Positions 43,719 to 50,923 of a DNA stretch of 64,000 bases are shown here, in pieces; the stretch's first letter is position 1; the number at the start of each line of letters is the position of its first letter. The stretch comes from Actinomadura barringtoniae (GTDB lineage: Bacteria > Actinomycetota > Actinomycetes > Streptosporangiales > Streptosporangiaceae). Position numbers and translations under genes: made by a program. The notes below the pieces were generated by a model that did not search any database, had not been told where the DNA came from, and saw nothing but the letters and a program-made list of their open reading frames with translations. The stretch lies in contig NZ_JAGEOJ010000017.1 of assembly GCF_017573505.1 (NCBI RefSeq), positions 124,001 to 188,000 of the forward strand. Direction: 5' to 3'.

Positions 43719-44540
43719 GTGGCGGGGAAGGACCGTAAGAAGGAGCTCGCGCGGCAGCGCTATGAGCGCCAGGAACAGGCCCGGCTCGCCCGGGAGGCGC
43801 GGGCTCGGCGCACGAAGATCGCTGGGGCCGTGGTCGCGGTCGTGGTGATCGCGGCCGGCGCCACGACCATTGTCGCCATGTCCGCCTCCGGTGACGACAA
43901 GAACAAGGACAAGGGCAAGAACAACGCGGCCGGCGCCGGAGCCACGCCCAGCACGCCCGCGAGCGCCAAGGCCGGGGAGTGCAGCTACACCGCCTCCCAG
44001 GAGTCCGGCGCGCTGAAGGACAAGAGCACGCCCCCGGCGAAGCCCGTCTACAACGACGTCGTCAACGCCACCATCAAGACCAGCCAGGGCGACATCGGGC
44101 TGGAGCTGGACGGCAAGAAGGCGCCCTGCGCGGTGAACTCGTTCGCCTTCCTCGCCAAGAAGAAGTACTGGGACGGCAGCCACTGTCACCGGCTGTCGAC
44201 GAGCCAGGGCCTGCAGATGCTGCAGTGCGGTGACCCGACCGGCAGCGGCAGCGGCGGTCCCGGCTACCAGTTCGCCAATGAGAACACCGAGGGCGCCAAG
44301 TACACCAAGGGCACGCTGGCCATGGCCAACGCGGGCCCCGGCACCAACGGCAGCCAGTTCTTCCTGGTGTACGGCGACTCTCAGCTTTCACCCGACTACA
44401 CGGTGTTCGGCAAGATCACTTCGGGTATCGACATGCTCGAGGGCGTCGCCAAGGCCGGGGTCGCGAAGGCGGGCGAGGACGGCACCGGCGAACCGAAGAA
44501 GAAGGTCACTGTCCAGGACGTCGCGATCGCCAAGAAATAG
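43719..44540 (+). CDS. Membrane-anchored cyclophilin-type peptidyl-prolyl isomerase
   Basis: 273 residues. A basic coiled N-terminus (KKELARQRYERQEQARLAREARARR) precedes one membrane span (AGAVVAVVVIAAGATTIV), a Lys/Asn-rich linker, then a cyclophilin domain from about residue 105 with AVNSFAFLAKKKYWDGSHCHR and NAGPGTNGSQFFLVYGD. It probably catalyses proline isomerisation on exported proteins outside the membrane. GTG 43719 follows GGAGGGG. This is the ppiB-type gene found between relA and hisS in mycobacteria. Confidence 0.92.
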   Translation: MAGKDRKKELARQRYERQEQARLAREARARRTKIAGAVVAVVVIAAGATTIVAMSASGDDKNKDKGKNNAAGAGATPSTPASAKAGECSYTASQESGALKDKSTPPAKPVYNDVVNATIKTSQGDIGLELDGKKAPCAVNSFAFLAKKKYWDGSHCHRLSTSQGLQMLQCGDPTGSGSGGPGYQFANENTEGAKYTKGTLAMANAGPGTNGSQFFLVYGDSQLSPDYTVFGKITSGIDMLEGVAKAGVAKAGEDGTGEPKKKVTVQDVAIAKK

Positions 44541-44614
44541 GGCGTCGGGACATTAAGGTGTGGAGGGTCCGGTCTGAATGGGAATCGACCGGACCCGTGA
44601 TGCGGGAGGCAAGG

Positions 44615-45850
44615 GTGTCCAGCGCGACCGATCCCTGGGGCCGGGTGGACGAGGAAGGCACCGTCTACGTCAAGACGACGGACGGTGAACGGGTCGTCGG
44701 ATCCTGGCAGGCAGGCGCTCCGGAGGAGGCCCTGGCCTACTTCAAGCGCAAGTACGACGCGCTCGCCACCGAGATCGGCCTCCTCGAACAGCGAGTCCGC
44801 ACCACCGACCTGCAGCCCTCGCAGGCCCAGCAGAGCATCCAGCGGCTCCGCGAGGCGGTGACCGACGCCCACTGCGTCGGCGACCTCGAGGCCCTGGTGA
44901 AGCGGCTGGAGGTGCTGACCGAGGCGGTCGGCAAGCGCCGTGAGCAGGTGAAGGCGCAGCGCGAGCACGCCCGGCACGAGGCCCGCGAGATCAAGGAGCG
45001 GATCGTCGGCGAGGCGGAGCGGATCGCCGCCGAGGAGACGCACTGGAAGAACGGCGGCGAGCGCCTGCGCCAGCTGGTGGAGGAGTGGAAGGCGGCCGAG
45101 CGGATCGACCGGCCGACCGAGACCGCCCTCTGGAAGCGCCTGTCCGCCGCACGCAACGCCTTCACCAAGCGCCGCAAGGTCTACTTCGCCACGCTGGACG
45201 ACCAGCGCGAGGAGGCCCGCAAGGAGAAGGAGCGGCTGGTCACCGAGGCCGAGTCGATGACCGGCTCGACCGACTGGTCCGAGACCGCCGCCGCCTACCG
45301 CGACCTGATGCGCCGCTGGAAGCTGGCCGGACGCGCCGCACGGGACGCCGAAGAGGACCTGTGGTCCCGCTTCAAGGGCGCCCAGGACACCTTCTTCTCC
45401 GCGCGCAGCGCCGCGTTCGCCGAGCGCGACGCCGAGTTCCGCGTGCACGCGGACGAGAAGGAGAAGATCCTCGCCGAGGCCGAGCGGCTGCTGCCGGTCA
45501 AGGACGTTCGGCAGGCCCGCCAGCAGCTGCGCCAGATCCAGGAGCGCTGGGAGGCGGCCGGCATGGTGCCGCGCGACCAGCGCGACCGCCTGGAGGGCCG
45601 CCTCCGCAAGATCGAGGAGACGATCCGCGGCGCCGAGGAGTCGGAGTGGCGGCGCACCAACCCCGAGGCGCGTGCGCGCGCCGAGGCCACGGTGGCGCAG
45701 CTGCGCAACTCCATCGAGCAGCTGGAGAAGCGGCTGGACAAGGCCCGCGCCGCCGGCCGCGACAGGGACGTGCGGGACGCCGAGGAGGCCCTGGAGGCGC
45801 GGCGCGCCTGGCTTGAAGAGGCCGAGCGCACCCTCGCCGAGTTCTCCTGA
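44615..45850 (+). CDS. DUF349 domain-containing coiled-coil protein
   Basis: 411 residues, highly charged. After a short beta segment (GTVYVKTTDGERVVGSWQAG) comes a long helical region with three DUF349 repeats, each recognised by WK or RWK with acidic helices (LVEEWKAAERIDRPTETALWKRL, LMRRWKLAGRAARDAEEDLW, IQERWEAAGMVPRDQRDRLE). The C-terminus is coiled coil. The function in bacteria is unknown. GTG 44615 is chosen over an ATG at 44600 because GGGAGG precedes it. It shares its terminator with the convergent gene. Confidence 0.85.
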   Translation: MSSATDPWGRVDEEGTVYVKTTDGERVVGSWQAGAPEEALAYFKRKYDALATEIGLLEQRVRTTDLQPSQAQQSIQRLREAVTDAHCVGDLEALVKRLEVLTEAVGKRREQVKAQREHARHEAREIKERIVGEAERIAAEETHWKNGGERLRQLVEEWKAAERIDRPTETALWKRLSAARNAFTKRRKVYFATLDDQREEARKEKERLVTEAESMTGSTDWSETAAAYRDLMRRWKLAGRAARDAEEDLWSRFKGAQDTFFSARSAAFAERDAEFRVHADEKEKILAEAERLLPVKDVRQARQQLRQIQERWEAAGMVPRDQRDRLEGRLRKIEETIRGAEESEWRRTNPEARARAEATVAQLRNSIEQLEKRLDKARAAGRDRDVRDAEEALEARRAWLEEAERTLAEFS

Positions 45851-45876
45851 CCGTTCCTCCCCGGAGGACCGGTCAG
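45847..45876. terminator. Shared terminator for convergent DUF349 and TIGR03086 genes
   Basis: CTGACCG (45847-45853) pairs with CGGTCAG (45870-45876), and an inner stem CCTCC/GGAGG closes the loop. The stop codons of both genes (TGA at 45848-45850 and TCA at 45873-45875) are inside the arms. It can act on both strands. Confidence 0.55.
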
Positions 45877-46439
45877 AAGGACTTGCGGCCCAGGAAGGCC
45901 AGCAGCCGGGTCTGCTCGTCGGCTCCGCGCGGCGGGGTGAGCGCCGGGCCGAGCTGCTCGGCGGCACGCAGCGCGCCGCCGATGATGTGCGCGGTGGCGA
46001 AGCCGTGGTGCACCAGGTCGGGGTCGAGCCTGTCCGGCTGCCCGGACGCCGTCGCCAGGTCCCAGGTGTGGATCAGCGGCTCCAGCGCGTAGCCGCCCAG
46101 GAAGTCGCTGAGCGGCAGGTCGCCGAGCGCGCCGAACGGCACCTGACGGCCGAGCGCCTGCTGGGTCAGCTCCGCCTCGGTCTCCTTGCGCGCCGTGCGC
46201 CAGGCCAGCAGCGGGTCTCCGGTGCAGTACCGGCCGGGGTCGGTGTTGACGTCCGGCGGCGTGCCACCGGTCGCCAGGGCTCGGATCAGATGCTGCCCGC
46301 CGATCATGTGGCCGGCGACGTCCCGGGCGGTCCAGCCGGAGCACGGCGTCGCCGCGTCCCAGCCGTCCCGGGCGACGCCGCCGACCACTCCCTCGAAGAG
46401 GTCGAGTGCCCGGTGGTAGCCGCTGAGTTTCTGAGCCAT
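45873..46439 (-). CDS. TIGR03086-family (DinB/MDMPI-like) metal-binding protein
   Basis: 188 residues. The N-terminal part has the mycothiol-dependent maleylpyruvate isomerase-like segment PCSGWTARDVAGHMIGG, and two further histidines (LIHTWDLATASG and HHGFATAHI) supply a probable metal site. Members of this actinobacterial family are four-helix DinB-like proteins; some use mycothiol. The substrate is unknown. ATG 46439 is preferred over a start at 46475 because it matches the family's short N-terminus. Confidence 0.82.
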   Translation of the reverse strand: MAQKLSGYHRALDLFEGVVGGVARDGWDAATPCSGWTARDVAGHMIGGQHLIRALATGGTPPDVNTDPGRYCTGDPLLAWRTARKETEAELTQQALGRQVPFGALGDLPLSDFLGGYALEPLIHTWDLATASGQPDRLDPDLVHHGFATAHIIGGALRAAEQLGPALTPPRGADEQTRLLAFLGRKSF

Positions 46440-46519
46440 GGTGGTCAGTGACCCGCGCCAAGACCTTCCTGTCAAGCGATATCGACAAGGTCGCCCGCCC
46501 CCGTCTCCGGCGCGGGCCG

Positions 46520-47236
46520 TCAGCGGGCGGCGGCGCCGCGTTCGGCGAGCATGGTGTTCATCAGGGCGATCTCCGACTTCTGCCCGTCCACCATCGTCTG
46601 GGCGAGCCGCCTGACCTGTGGGCGGCGCGAGAGCGTCAGGGCTGCCTGGGCCATGTCCACGCCCGCCCGGTGGTGGGCGATCATCAGCCGCAGGTAGAAC
46701 ACCTCGGCGTCCTTGCCCGACAGCCTCCCGAGCTCGGCCAGTTGAGTCCTGGTGGCCATGCCCGGCATGATCGCCCCGTCCGCGGCGGCCGGGGCGGCGG
46801 TGCCCGAATGCCCCGCGTGCCCGCTCATCCAGCGCATCCGCCCGGCCGGGTCGGCCTGGGGGAGGCCCCAGTCGTCCAGCCAGGCGGTCATCATGCCGAT
46901 CTGGGCGCGCTGGGTGTTGATGATGTCGTACGCCAGGAGCCGCGTCGGCGCGTCCTTGGTCCGGTCCCGGACGATGAACGACATCTCCACGGCCTGGGAG
47001 TGGTGGGTGCTCATGTCGCGGGCGAACCCGGCCTCGGGGCTGTCGGTGCCCGGCCGGTCCGAGCCCGTCGCCCGCAGCGCCACGAACGCCCCGGCCACGA
47101 TCAGGACCAGCACCGCGAGGACGACGGTCACCCGGCGCCCTCGCGGTGCCTGCCGGACGACCGTCGAGGGCCCGGCCACGGCGGCCTGAGGCTCCTCCGC
47201 GGCTTGGCCCTCGGCCCCTGCCCCGGGCTCGCTCAC
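46520..47236 (-). CDS. DUF305 domain-containing secreted/membrane protein
   Basis: 238 residues. A membrane anchor (VTVVLAVLVLIVAGAFVAL) near residue 35-55 is followed by a DUF305 ferritin-like four-helix domain. That domain has FARDMSTHHSQAVEMSF and AEVFYLRLMIAHHRAGVDMA, whose HH and M residues suggest a metal site, with a His/Met-rich loop (MSGHAGHSGTAAP) between. Copper or redox roles are proposed for the family. GTG 47236 overlaps the DUF3105 stop codon, so the two are co-translated. Confidence 0.88.
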   Translation of the reverse strand: MSEPGAGAEGQAAEEPQAAVAGPSTVVRQAPRGRRVTVVLAVLVLIVAGAFVALRATGSDRPGTDSPEAGFARDMSTHHSQAVEMSFIVRDRTKDAPTRLLAYDIINTQRAQIGMMTAWLDDWGLPQADPAGRMRWMSGHAGHSGTAAPAAADGAIMPGMATRTQLAELGRLSGKDAEVFYLRLMIAHHRAGVDMAQAALTLSRRPQVRRLAQTMVDGQKSEIALMNTMLAERGAAAR

Positions 47237-47883
47237 GGGGTGTCCTTGGCCCCGGTGCAGGCGGCGCCGGGCTCGGGCGTCTGCTGGCCCTTGACGAACT
47301 CCTTCAGGAAGGCGTCCACACGGCCGTCAGAGGCGTCCTGGAGCTTCAGCTGCTTTCCCCATGCCGAGAGCACGATCGAGGCGTCCAGGCCCGGATAGGG
47401 GCTCATGAGGGTGTAGTCGGTCCGGTTGACCTTGCTCTTCAGCTTGTCCACCTGGGCGGCGGCCAGGCCGGGCTTGTAGGTGATCCAGACCGCCCCGTGC
47501 TCCAGGGAGTGGACGGCGTTCTCGTTGCGCAGGGGGCTGTCGTAGACGCGGCCGTCGCAGTTCTGCCACATCGGGTCGTGGTCGCCGCCCATGGGCGGGG
47601 TCGAGTCGTACTTGACCGAGCCGGAGACGTGGTTGCGGTTGGGCTCGTTCTTGCTCACCACACCGGTCAGCGCGGTGTTGGCGGAGTCTGCGGAGGCCGA
47701 GGACTTTTTGTCGGGCCGGGTCTGCAGGACGGCGTAGCCGATCGCGACGATGACGATCACGCCGATGACCCCGAAGAAGGCGATGCCGCCCCAGGGGATG
47801 GTGCGCTCGGTCAGGGCGTTCTGCTGCTGAAGGCGTTCACGGGCGCTCTGCGCCTGAACGCGGTTGCGGGCGTTCTTGGACAT
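47233..47883 (-). CDS. DUF3105 domain-containing membrane protein
   Basis: 216 residues with one membrane span (IAFFGVIGVIVIVAIGYAVL) after a basic N-terminus and an extracytoplasmic DUF3105 domain (YDSTPPMGGDHDPMWQNCDGRVYD, NENAVHSLEHGAVWITY). Conserved His and Cys residues may bind metal. DUF3105 and DUF305 genes are often adjacent in actinobacteria. ATG 47883 is followed by a short gap to the upstream small membrane protein gene. Confidence 0.88.
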   Translation of the reverse strand: MSKNARNRVQAQSARERLQQQNALTERTIPWGGIAFFGVIGVIVIVAIGYAVLQTRPDKKSSASADSANTALTGVVSKNEPNRNHVSGSVKYDSTPPMGGDHDPMWQNCDGRVYDSPLRNENAVHSLEHGAVWITYKPGLAAAQVDKLKSKVNRTDYTLMSPYPGLDASIVLSAWGKQLKLQDASDGRVDAFLKEFVKGQQTPEPGAACTGAKDTP

Positions 47884-47940
47884 GAGGGAGACCTCTCGGG
47901 ATGTTCGGATGGGAGTACGGCAGCGAAGGACGCTGCGTTC

Positions 47941-48441
47941 TCACAGCCGAAGAACCTGGAGAGATCCCGGCGGGGCCGAGAAGGGTGTCCACTGCCGGGG
48001 CGGCCCGACCAGCCAGCCGAATCGCGCGGGCAGCAGGCCGCCGGACCGGCGCGGCAGAGCGGCCAGCCCGAGGGCCAGGAGCCCGAGGAGAACGGCGAGG
48101 CCGAGGCAGCCGCCCGCCGGGCTCAGCGGCGGCGGCTTCATGGGCGCCTTGGCGCCCGACGCCGCGGTGTGCCCGAAGCCGTGCCCCAGGGCCGCCTTCC
48201 TCAGGGAGGCCCCTGGAGCGTGGCCCGCCGAATGCCCTCCTTGCCCGCCGGGGGCGAGCAGGGCGGCGACGTCCGACGGAACGCTGGTGGAGTGCTCGGT
48301 GCAGACCCGCATCGGCGGCGCGTGCCCCAGCCCGTAGGCGAAGACGAGCCCGGCGACGGCGAACAGCGCCACGAGCAGCGCAGCAAGCCCGTGGCGTCGG
48401 CGCCTGGCCGTTTCGCCGGTCTCGGTCACGCTCGGAATCAA
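47941..48441 (-). CDS. Small His-rich membrane protein (possibly DUF6153-like)
   Basis: 166 residues. Two hydrophobic segments (AALLVALFAVAGLVFAYGLG and LGLAVLLGLLALGLAALP) enclose an extracellular loop with cysteine and several histidines (GGHSAGHAPG, GHGFGHTAASG). I do not recognise it with certainty; the layout recalls actinobacterial DUF6153 proteins. It is the first gene of the trio with DUF3105 and DUF305, and the His-rich loop fits a metal-linked role, which is inference. Its start faces the hairpin before rarA. Confidence 0.6.
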   Translation of the reverse strand: MIPSVTETGETARRRRHGLAALLVALFAVAGLVFAYGLGHAPPMRVCTEHSTSVPSDVAALLAPGGQGGHSAGHAPGASLRKAALGHGFGHTAASGAKAPMKPPPLSPAGGCLGLAVLLGLLALGLAALPRRSGGLLPARFGWLVGPPRQWTPFSAPPGSLQVLRL

Positions 48442-48477
48442 CGTCGTTCTCCGTCGGGGGGTTCCCGATCACCCTAG

Positions 48478-48511
48478 CCCGGCGTGCGGACAGGAATGTC
48501 CGCACGCCGGG
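48478..48511. other. 15-bp perfect hairpin between divergent genes, before rarA
   Basis: CCCGGCGTGCGGACA (48478-48492), loop GGAA, and its exact complement to 48511. It lies 13 bases upstream of the rarA GTG and 36 bases upstream of the divergent small membrane gene. Its position excludes a simple terminator for either gene; an operator or 5' RNA structure is possible. Confidence 0.6.
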
Positions 48512-48524
48512 ATAACCTCGAAGG

Positions 48525-49958
48525 GTGAGCAAGGCGGAACCGGGGCAGAGTGAGGGCCTCTTCGACGATCCCTCCGAGGAGGTCCCCGCGGCGGCGCGTA
48601 CCGCGGCCCCGGCGGGGGTACCGGCCTCGCTGCCCGACGGTGCCCAGCCCCTGGCCGTACGGATGCGGCCGCGCGGGCTGGACGAGGTCGTCGGCCAGGG
48701 CCACCTGCTGGGCCCCGGCACGCCCATCCGCCAGCTGGTCGACCGCGACGTGCCGATGTCGCTGATCCTGTGGGGCCCGCCCGGCACCGGCAAGACCACC
48801 CTGGCGACCGTGGTCAGCATGGCCACCAAGCGCCGGTTCGTGGAGATCTCGGCGGTCAGCGACGGCGTGAAGCGGGTCCGGGCCGAGATCGACCTGGCCC
48901 GCCGCGAGCTCGGCATGGCCGGCCGCCAGACCGTGCTGTTCGTCGACGAGGTCCACCGCTTCAACAAGGCCCAGCAGGACGCCCTGCTGCCCGCCGTGGA
49001 GAACCGCTGGGTCTCGTTCATCGGCGCCACCACCGAGAACCCGTTCTTCTCGGTGATCAGCCCGCTGCTGTCGCGCTCGCTGCTGCTCACCCTGGAGCCG
49101 CTCGGCGAGGACGAGCTGCGCGAGGTGATCGACCGGGCGCTCACCGACGAGCGGGGCCTGAACGGCACGGTGACGCTCGACAATCCCGCCGAGGACCACC
49201 TGATCCGCCTGGCGGGCGGCGACGCCCGCCGCACCCTCACCTACCTCGAGGCGGCCGCCCTGGTCGTCGACGACGGCGAGACGATCACGCCGGAGGTGCT
49301 GGAGAAGGCGGTCGACCGGGCCGCGGTCCGCTACGACCGCGAGGGCGACCAGCACTACGACGTGATCAGCGCGTTCATCAAGAGCATCCGCGGCAGCGAC
49401 GTCGACGCCGGGCTGCACTACCTGGCCCGGATGATCGAGGCGGGGGAGGACCCCAGGTTCATCGCCCGCCGGCTGGTGATCCTGGCCAGCGAGGACGTCG
49501 GCATGGCCGACCCGACCGCCCTGCAGACCGCGACGGCCGCCGCCCAGGCGGTCGAGCTGATCGGGCTGCCGGAGGCGCAGATCAACCTGGCGCACGCGGT
49601 GATCCACCTGTCGCTGGCGCCCAAGTCCAACGCCGTGGTCACCGCCATCGGCGAGGCCATCGGCGACGTCCGCAAGGGCCTGGTCGGGCCGGTGCCCGGC
49701 CACCTGCGCGACGCGCACTACAAGGGCGCCGCGAAGATAGGTCACGGCGCCGGGTACAAATACGCGCATGACCATCCCGGCGGGGTGGTACGCCAGCAGT
49801 ACGCGCCCGACGCCGTTCAGGGCCGTGAGTACTACCGCCCCACCAGACACGGTGCCGAGGGACGCTTCTCGGAGGTGCTGGAGCGGATCCGCTCGGTGCT
49901 GCGCGGCACAGGAAGCGGCACGGGAGGCGGCACTGGACACGGCACGGGAAAAGGCTGA
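48525..49958 (+). CDS. rarA: Replication-associated recombination protein A (AAA+ ATPase)
   Basis: 477 residues. Walker A is LWGPPGTGKTTLATV, Walker B is VLFVDEVHRFNKAQQD, sensor 1 is SFIGATTENPFFSVI, and the C-terminal tetramerisation domain is SALYLARMI-like with LASEDVGMADPTAL. RarA/MgsA acts at stalled replication forks. The chain ends in a Gly/Thr repeat tail. GTG 48525 gives VSKAEPGQSEG. It is followed by two small membrane genes and alaS, as in other actinobacteria. Confidence 0.94.
   Translation: MSKAEPGQSEGLFDDPSEEVPAAARTAAPAGVPASLPDGAQPLAVRMRPRGLDEVVGQGHLLGPGTPIRQLVDRDVPMSLILWGPPGTGKTTLATVVSMATKRRFVEISAVSDGVKRVRAEIDLARRELGMAGRQTVLFVDEVHRFNKAQQDALLPAVENRWVSFIGATTENPFFSVISPLLSRSLLLTLEPLGEDELREVIDRALTDERGLNGTVTLDNPAEDHLIRLAGGDARRTLTYLEAAALVVDDGETITPEVLEKAVDRAAVRYDREGDQHYDVISAFIKSIRGSDVDAGLHYLARMIEAGEDPRFIARRLVILASEDVGMADPTALQTATAAAQAVELIGLPEAQINLAHAVIHLSLAPKSNAVVTAIGEAIGDVRKGLVGPVPGHLRDAHYKGAAKIGHGAGYKYAHDHPGGVVRQQYAPDAVQGREYYRPTRHGAEGRFSEVLERIRSVLRGTGSGTGGGTGHGTGKG
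49910..49955 (+). repeat. 12-bp tandem repeats encoding the Gly/Thr tail of RarA
   Basis: Four imperfect units based on GGCACGGGAGGC run in register at the 3' end of rarA, giving the tail RGTGSGTGGGTGHGTGKG. The period is a multiple of three, so the frame is kept. Probably a slippage-prone tract. Confidence 0.6.
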
Positions 49959-50122
49959 TCGACAGGACGCCCGGCCCCGTGAGAACGCCTGATCCCGCGA
50001 TTGGTCACCTGAGCCCGATAGCCTTCCCCGGCACGGGCGCGACACCACGGTAGGGTGTCTGACCAGCCCGGCCCGAGACACACACCGCTACCCGAGACAT
50101 ACACAGCGAACGGAAAGCCCTG

Positions 50123-50548
50123 ATGCTGACTGGTGCAGAACTGGCAGGCCTCATCGTGGCCGTGTTCTGGGCGATTCTCGTGGCCTTCATCGCCCTCACC
50201 CTGCTCAAGCTCAGCCGCCTGCTCGGCGAGGCCAGCAAGGTGGTGTCCGACATCGGAGAGCAGGCCGGACCGCTCCTTGACGACATGAACCGGACCGTCC
50301 AGCGCGCCAACGAGCAGCTGGGCCGGACCGACGTGATCACCAAGCAGGTCGCCGGGGTCACCCAGAACGTGTCGGCCGTCACCACGGTGATGACCTCGGT
50401 CGTGGGCGGCCCGCTGGTCAAGGCCGCCGCGTTCTCCTACGGCGTGCGCAAGGCGCTGGGCAACACCCGCGCCGAGGGCGCCGCCGGCAACGGCCGTGAC
50501 GACCGGCCGCAGCTGCCCGCCCGCGCCGCGGGCAAGGGCCGACGGTGA
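50123..50548 (+). CDS. DUF948 domain-containing membrane protein
   Basis: 141 residues. One membrane segment (LIVAVFWAILVAFIALTLLKLS) precedes a helical region with LLDDMNRTVQRANEQLGRTDVITKQVAGVTQNV, typical of DUF948 proteins. The C-terminus is basic and disordered. It is located between rarA and alaS, with a companion small protein starting five bases downstream; function unknown. Confidence 0.85.
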   Translation: MLTGAELAGLIVAVFWAILVAFIALTLLKLSRLLGEASKVVSDIGEQAGPLLDDMNRTVQRANEQLGRTDVITKQVAGVTQNVSAVTTVMTSVVGGPLVKAAAFSYGVRKALGNTRAEGAAGNGRDDRPQLPARAAGKGRR

Positions 50549-50552
50549 CCCG

Positions 50553-50921
50553 ATGATCCCCAAGAGGCTGTTCTGGCTGTCGGTCGGCGCTGGCGCCGGC
50601 GTCTACGCCACCCACCGGGCCAAGCGCCGGGTGCAGCGGTTCGCCCGCGAGTGGTCGCCCCAGGGCGTGGCGGCGCGCGCGGTGACCGCCGGGCACGGCG
50701 CCGGAGATCGATTGAAACTCTTCGCCCATGACGTTCGTACCGAGATGCAGGCACGTGAAGTGGAGTTGCGGGAGGCCACCAGGCTCGACCAGGCTCCGCC
50801 CGAGCTGGAGGGCGCCCGGCCCCGCCGGGTCCTGAAGGCCCGTTACACGATCATCGACAGCACCATCGACCAGAGCAAGATCATCGAAAGCTCCGGCAAC
50901 GACGACAAGGATGGCCACTGA
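50553..50921 (+). CDS. DUF6167-like small membrane protein
   Basis: 122 residues. A short hydrophobic N-terminus (RLFWLSVGAGAGVYATH) is followed by a charged region and a C-terminal Asp/Ser/Asn/Lys tail. Members sit between the DUF948 gene and alaS in actinobacteria. ATG 50553 follows the DUF948 stop by four bases, and the alaS ATG is three bases after the stop, so all three are co-transcribed. Confidence 0.75.
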   Translation: MIPKRLFWLSVGAGAGVYATHRAKRRVQRFAREWSPQGVAARAVTAGHGAGDRLKLFAHDVRTEMQAREVELREATRLDQAPPELEGARPRRVLKARYTIIDSTIDQSKIIESSGNDDKDGH

Positions 50922-50923
50922 TC

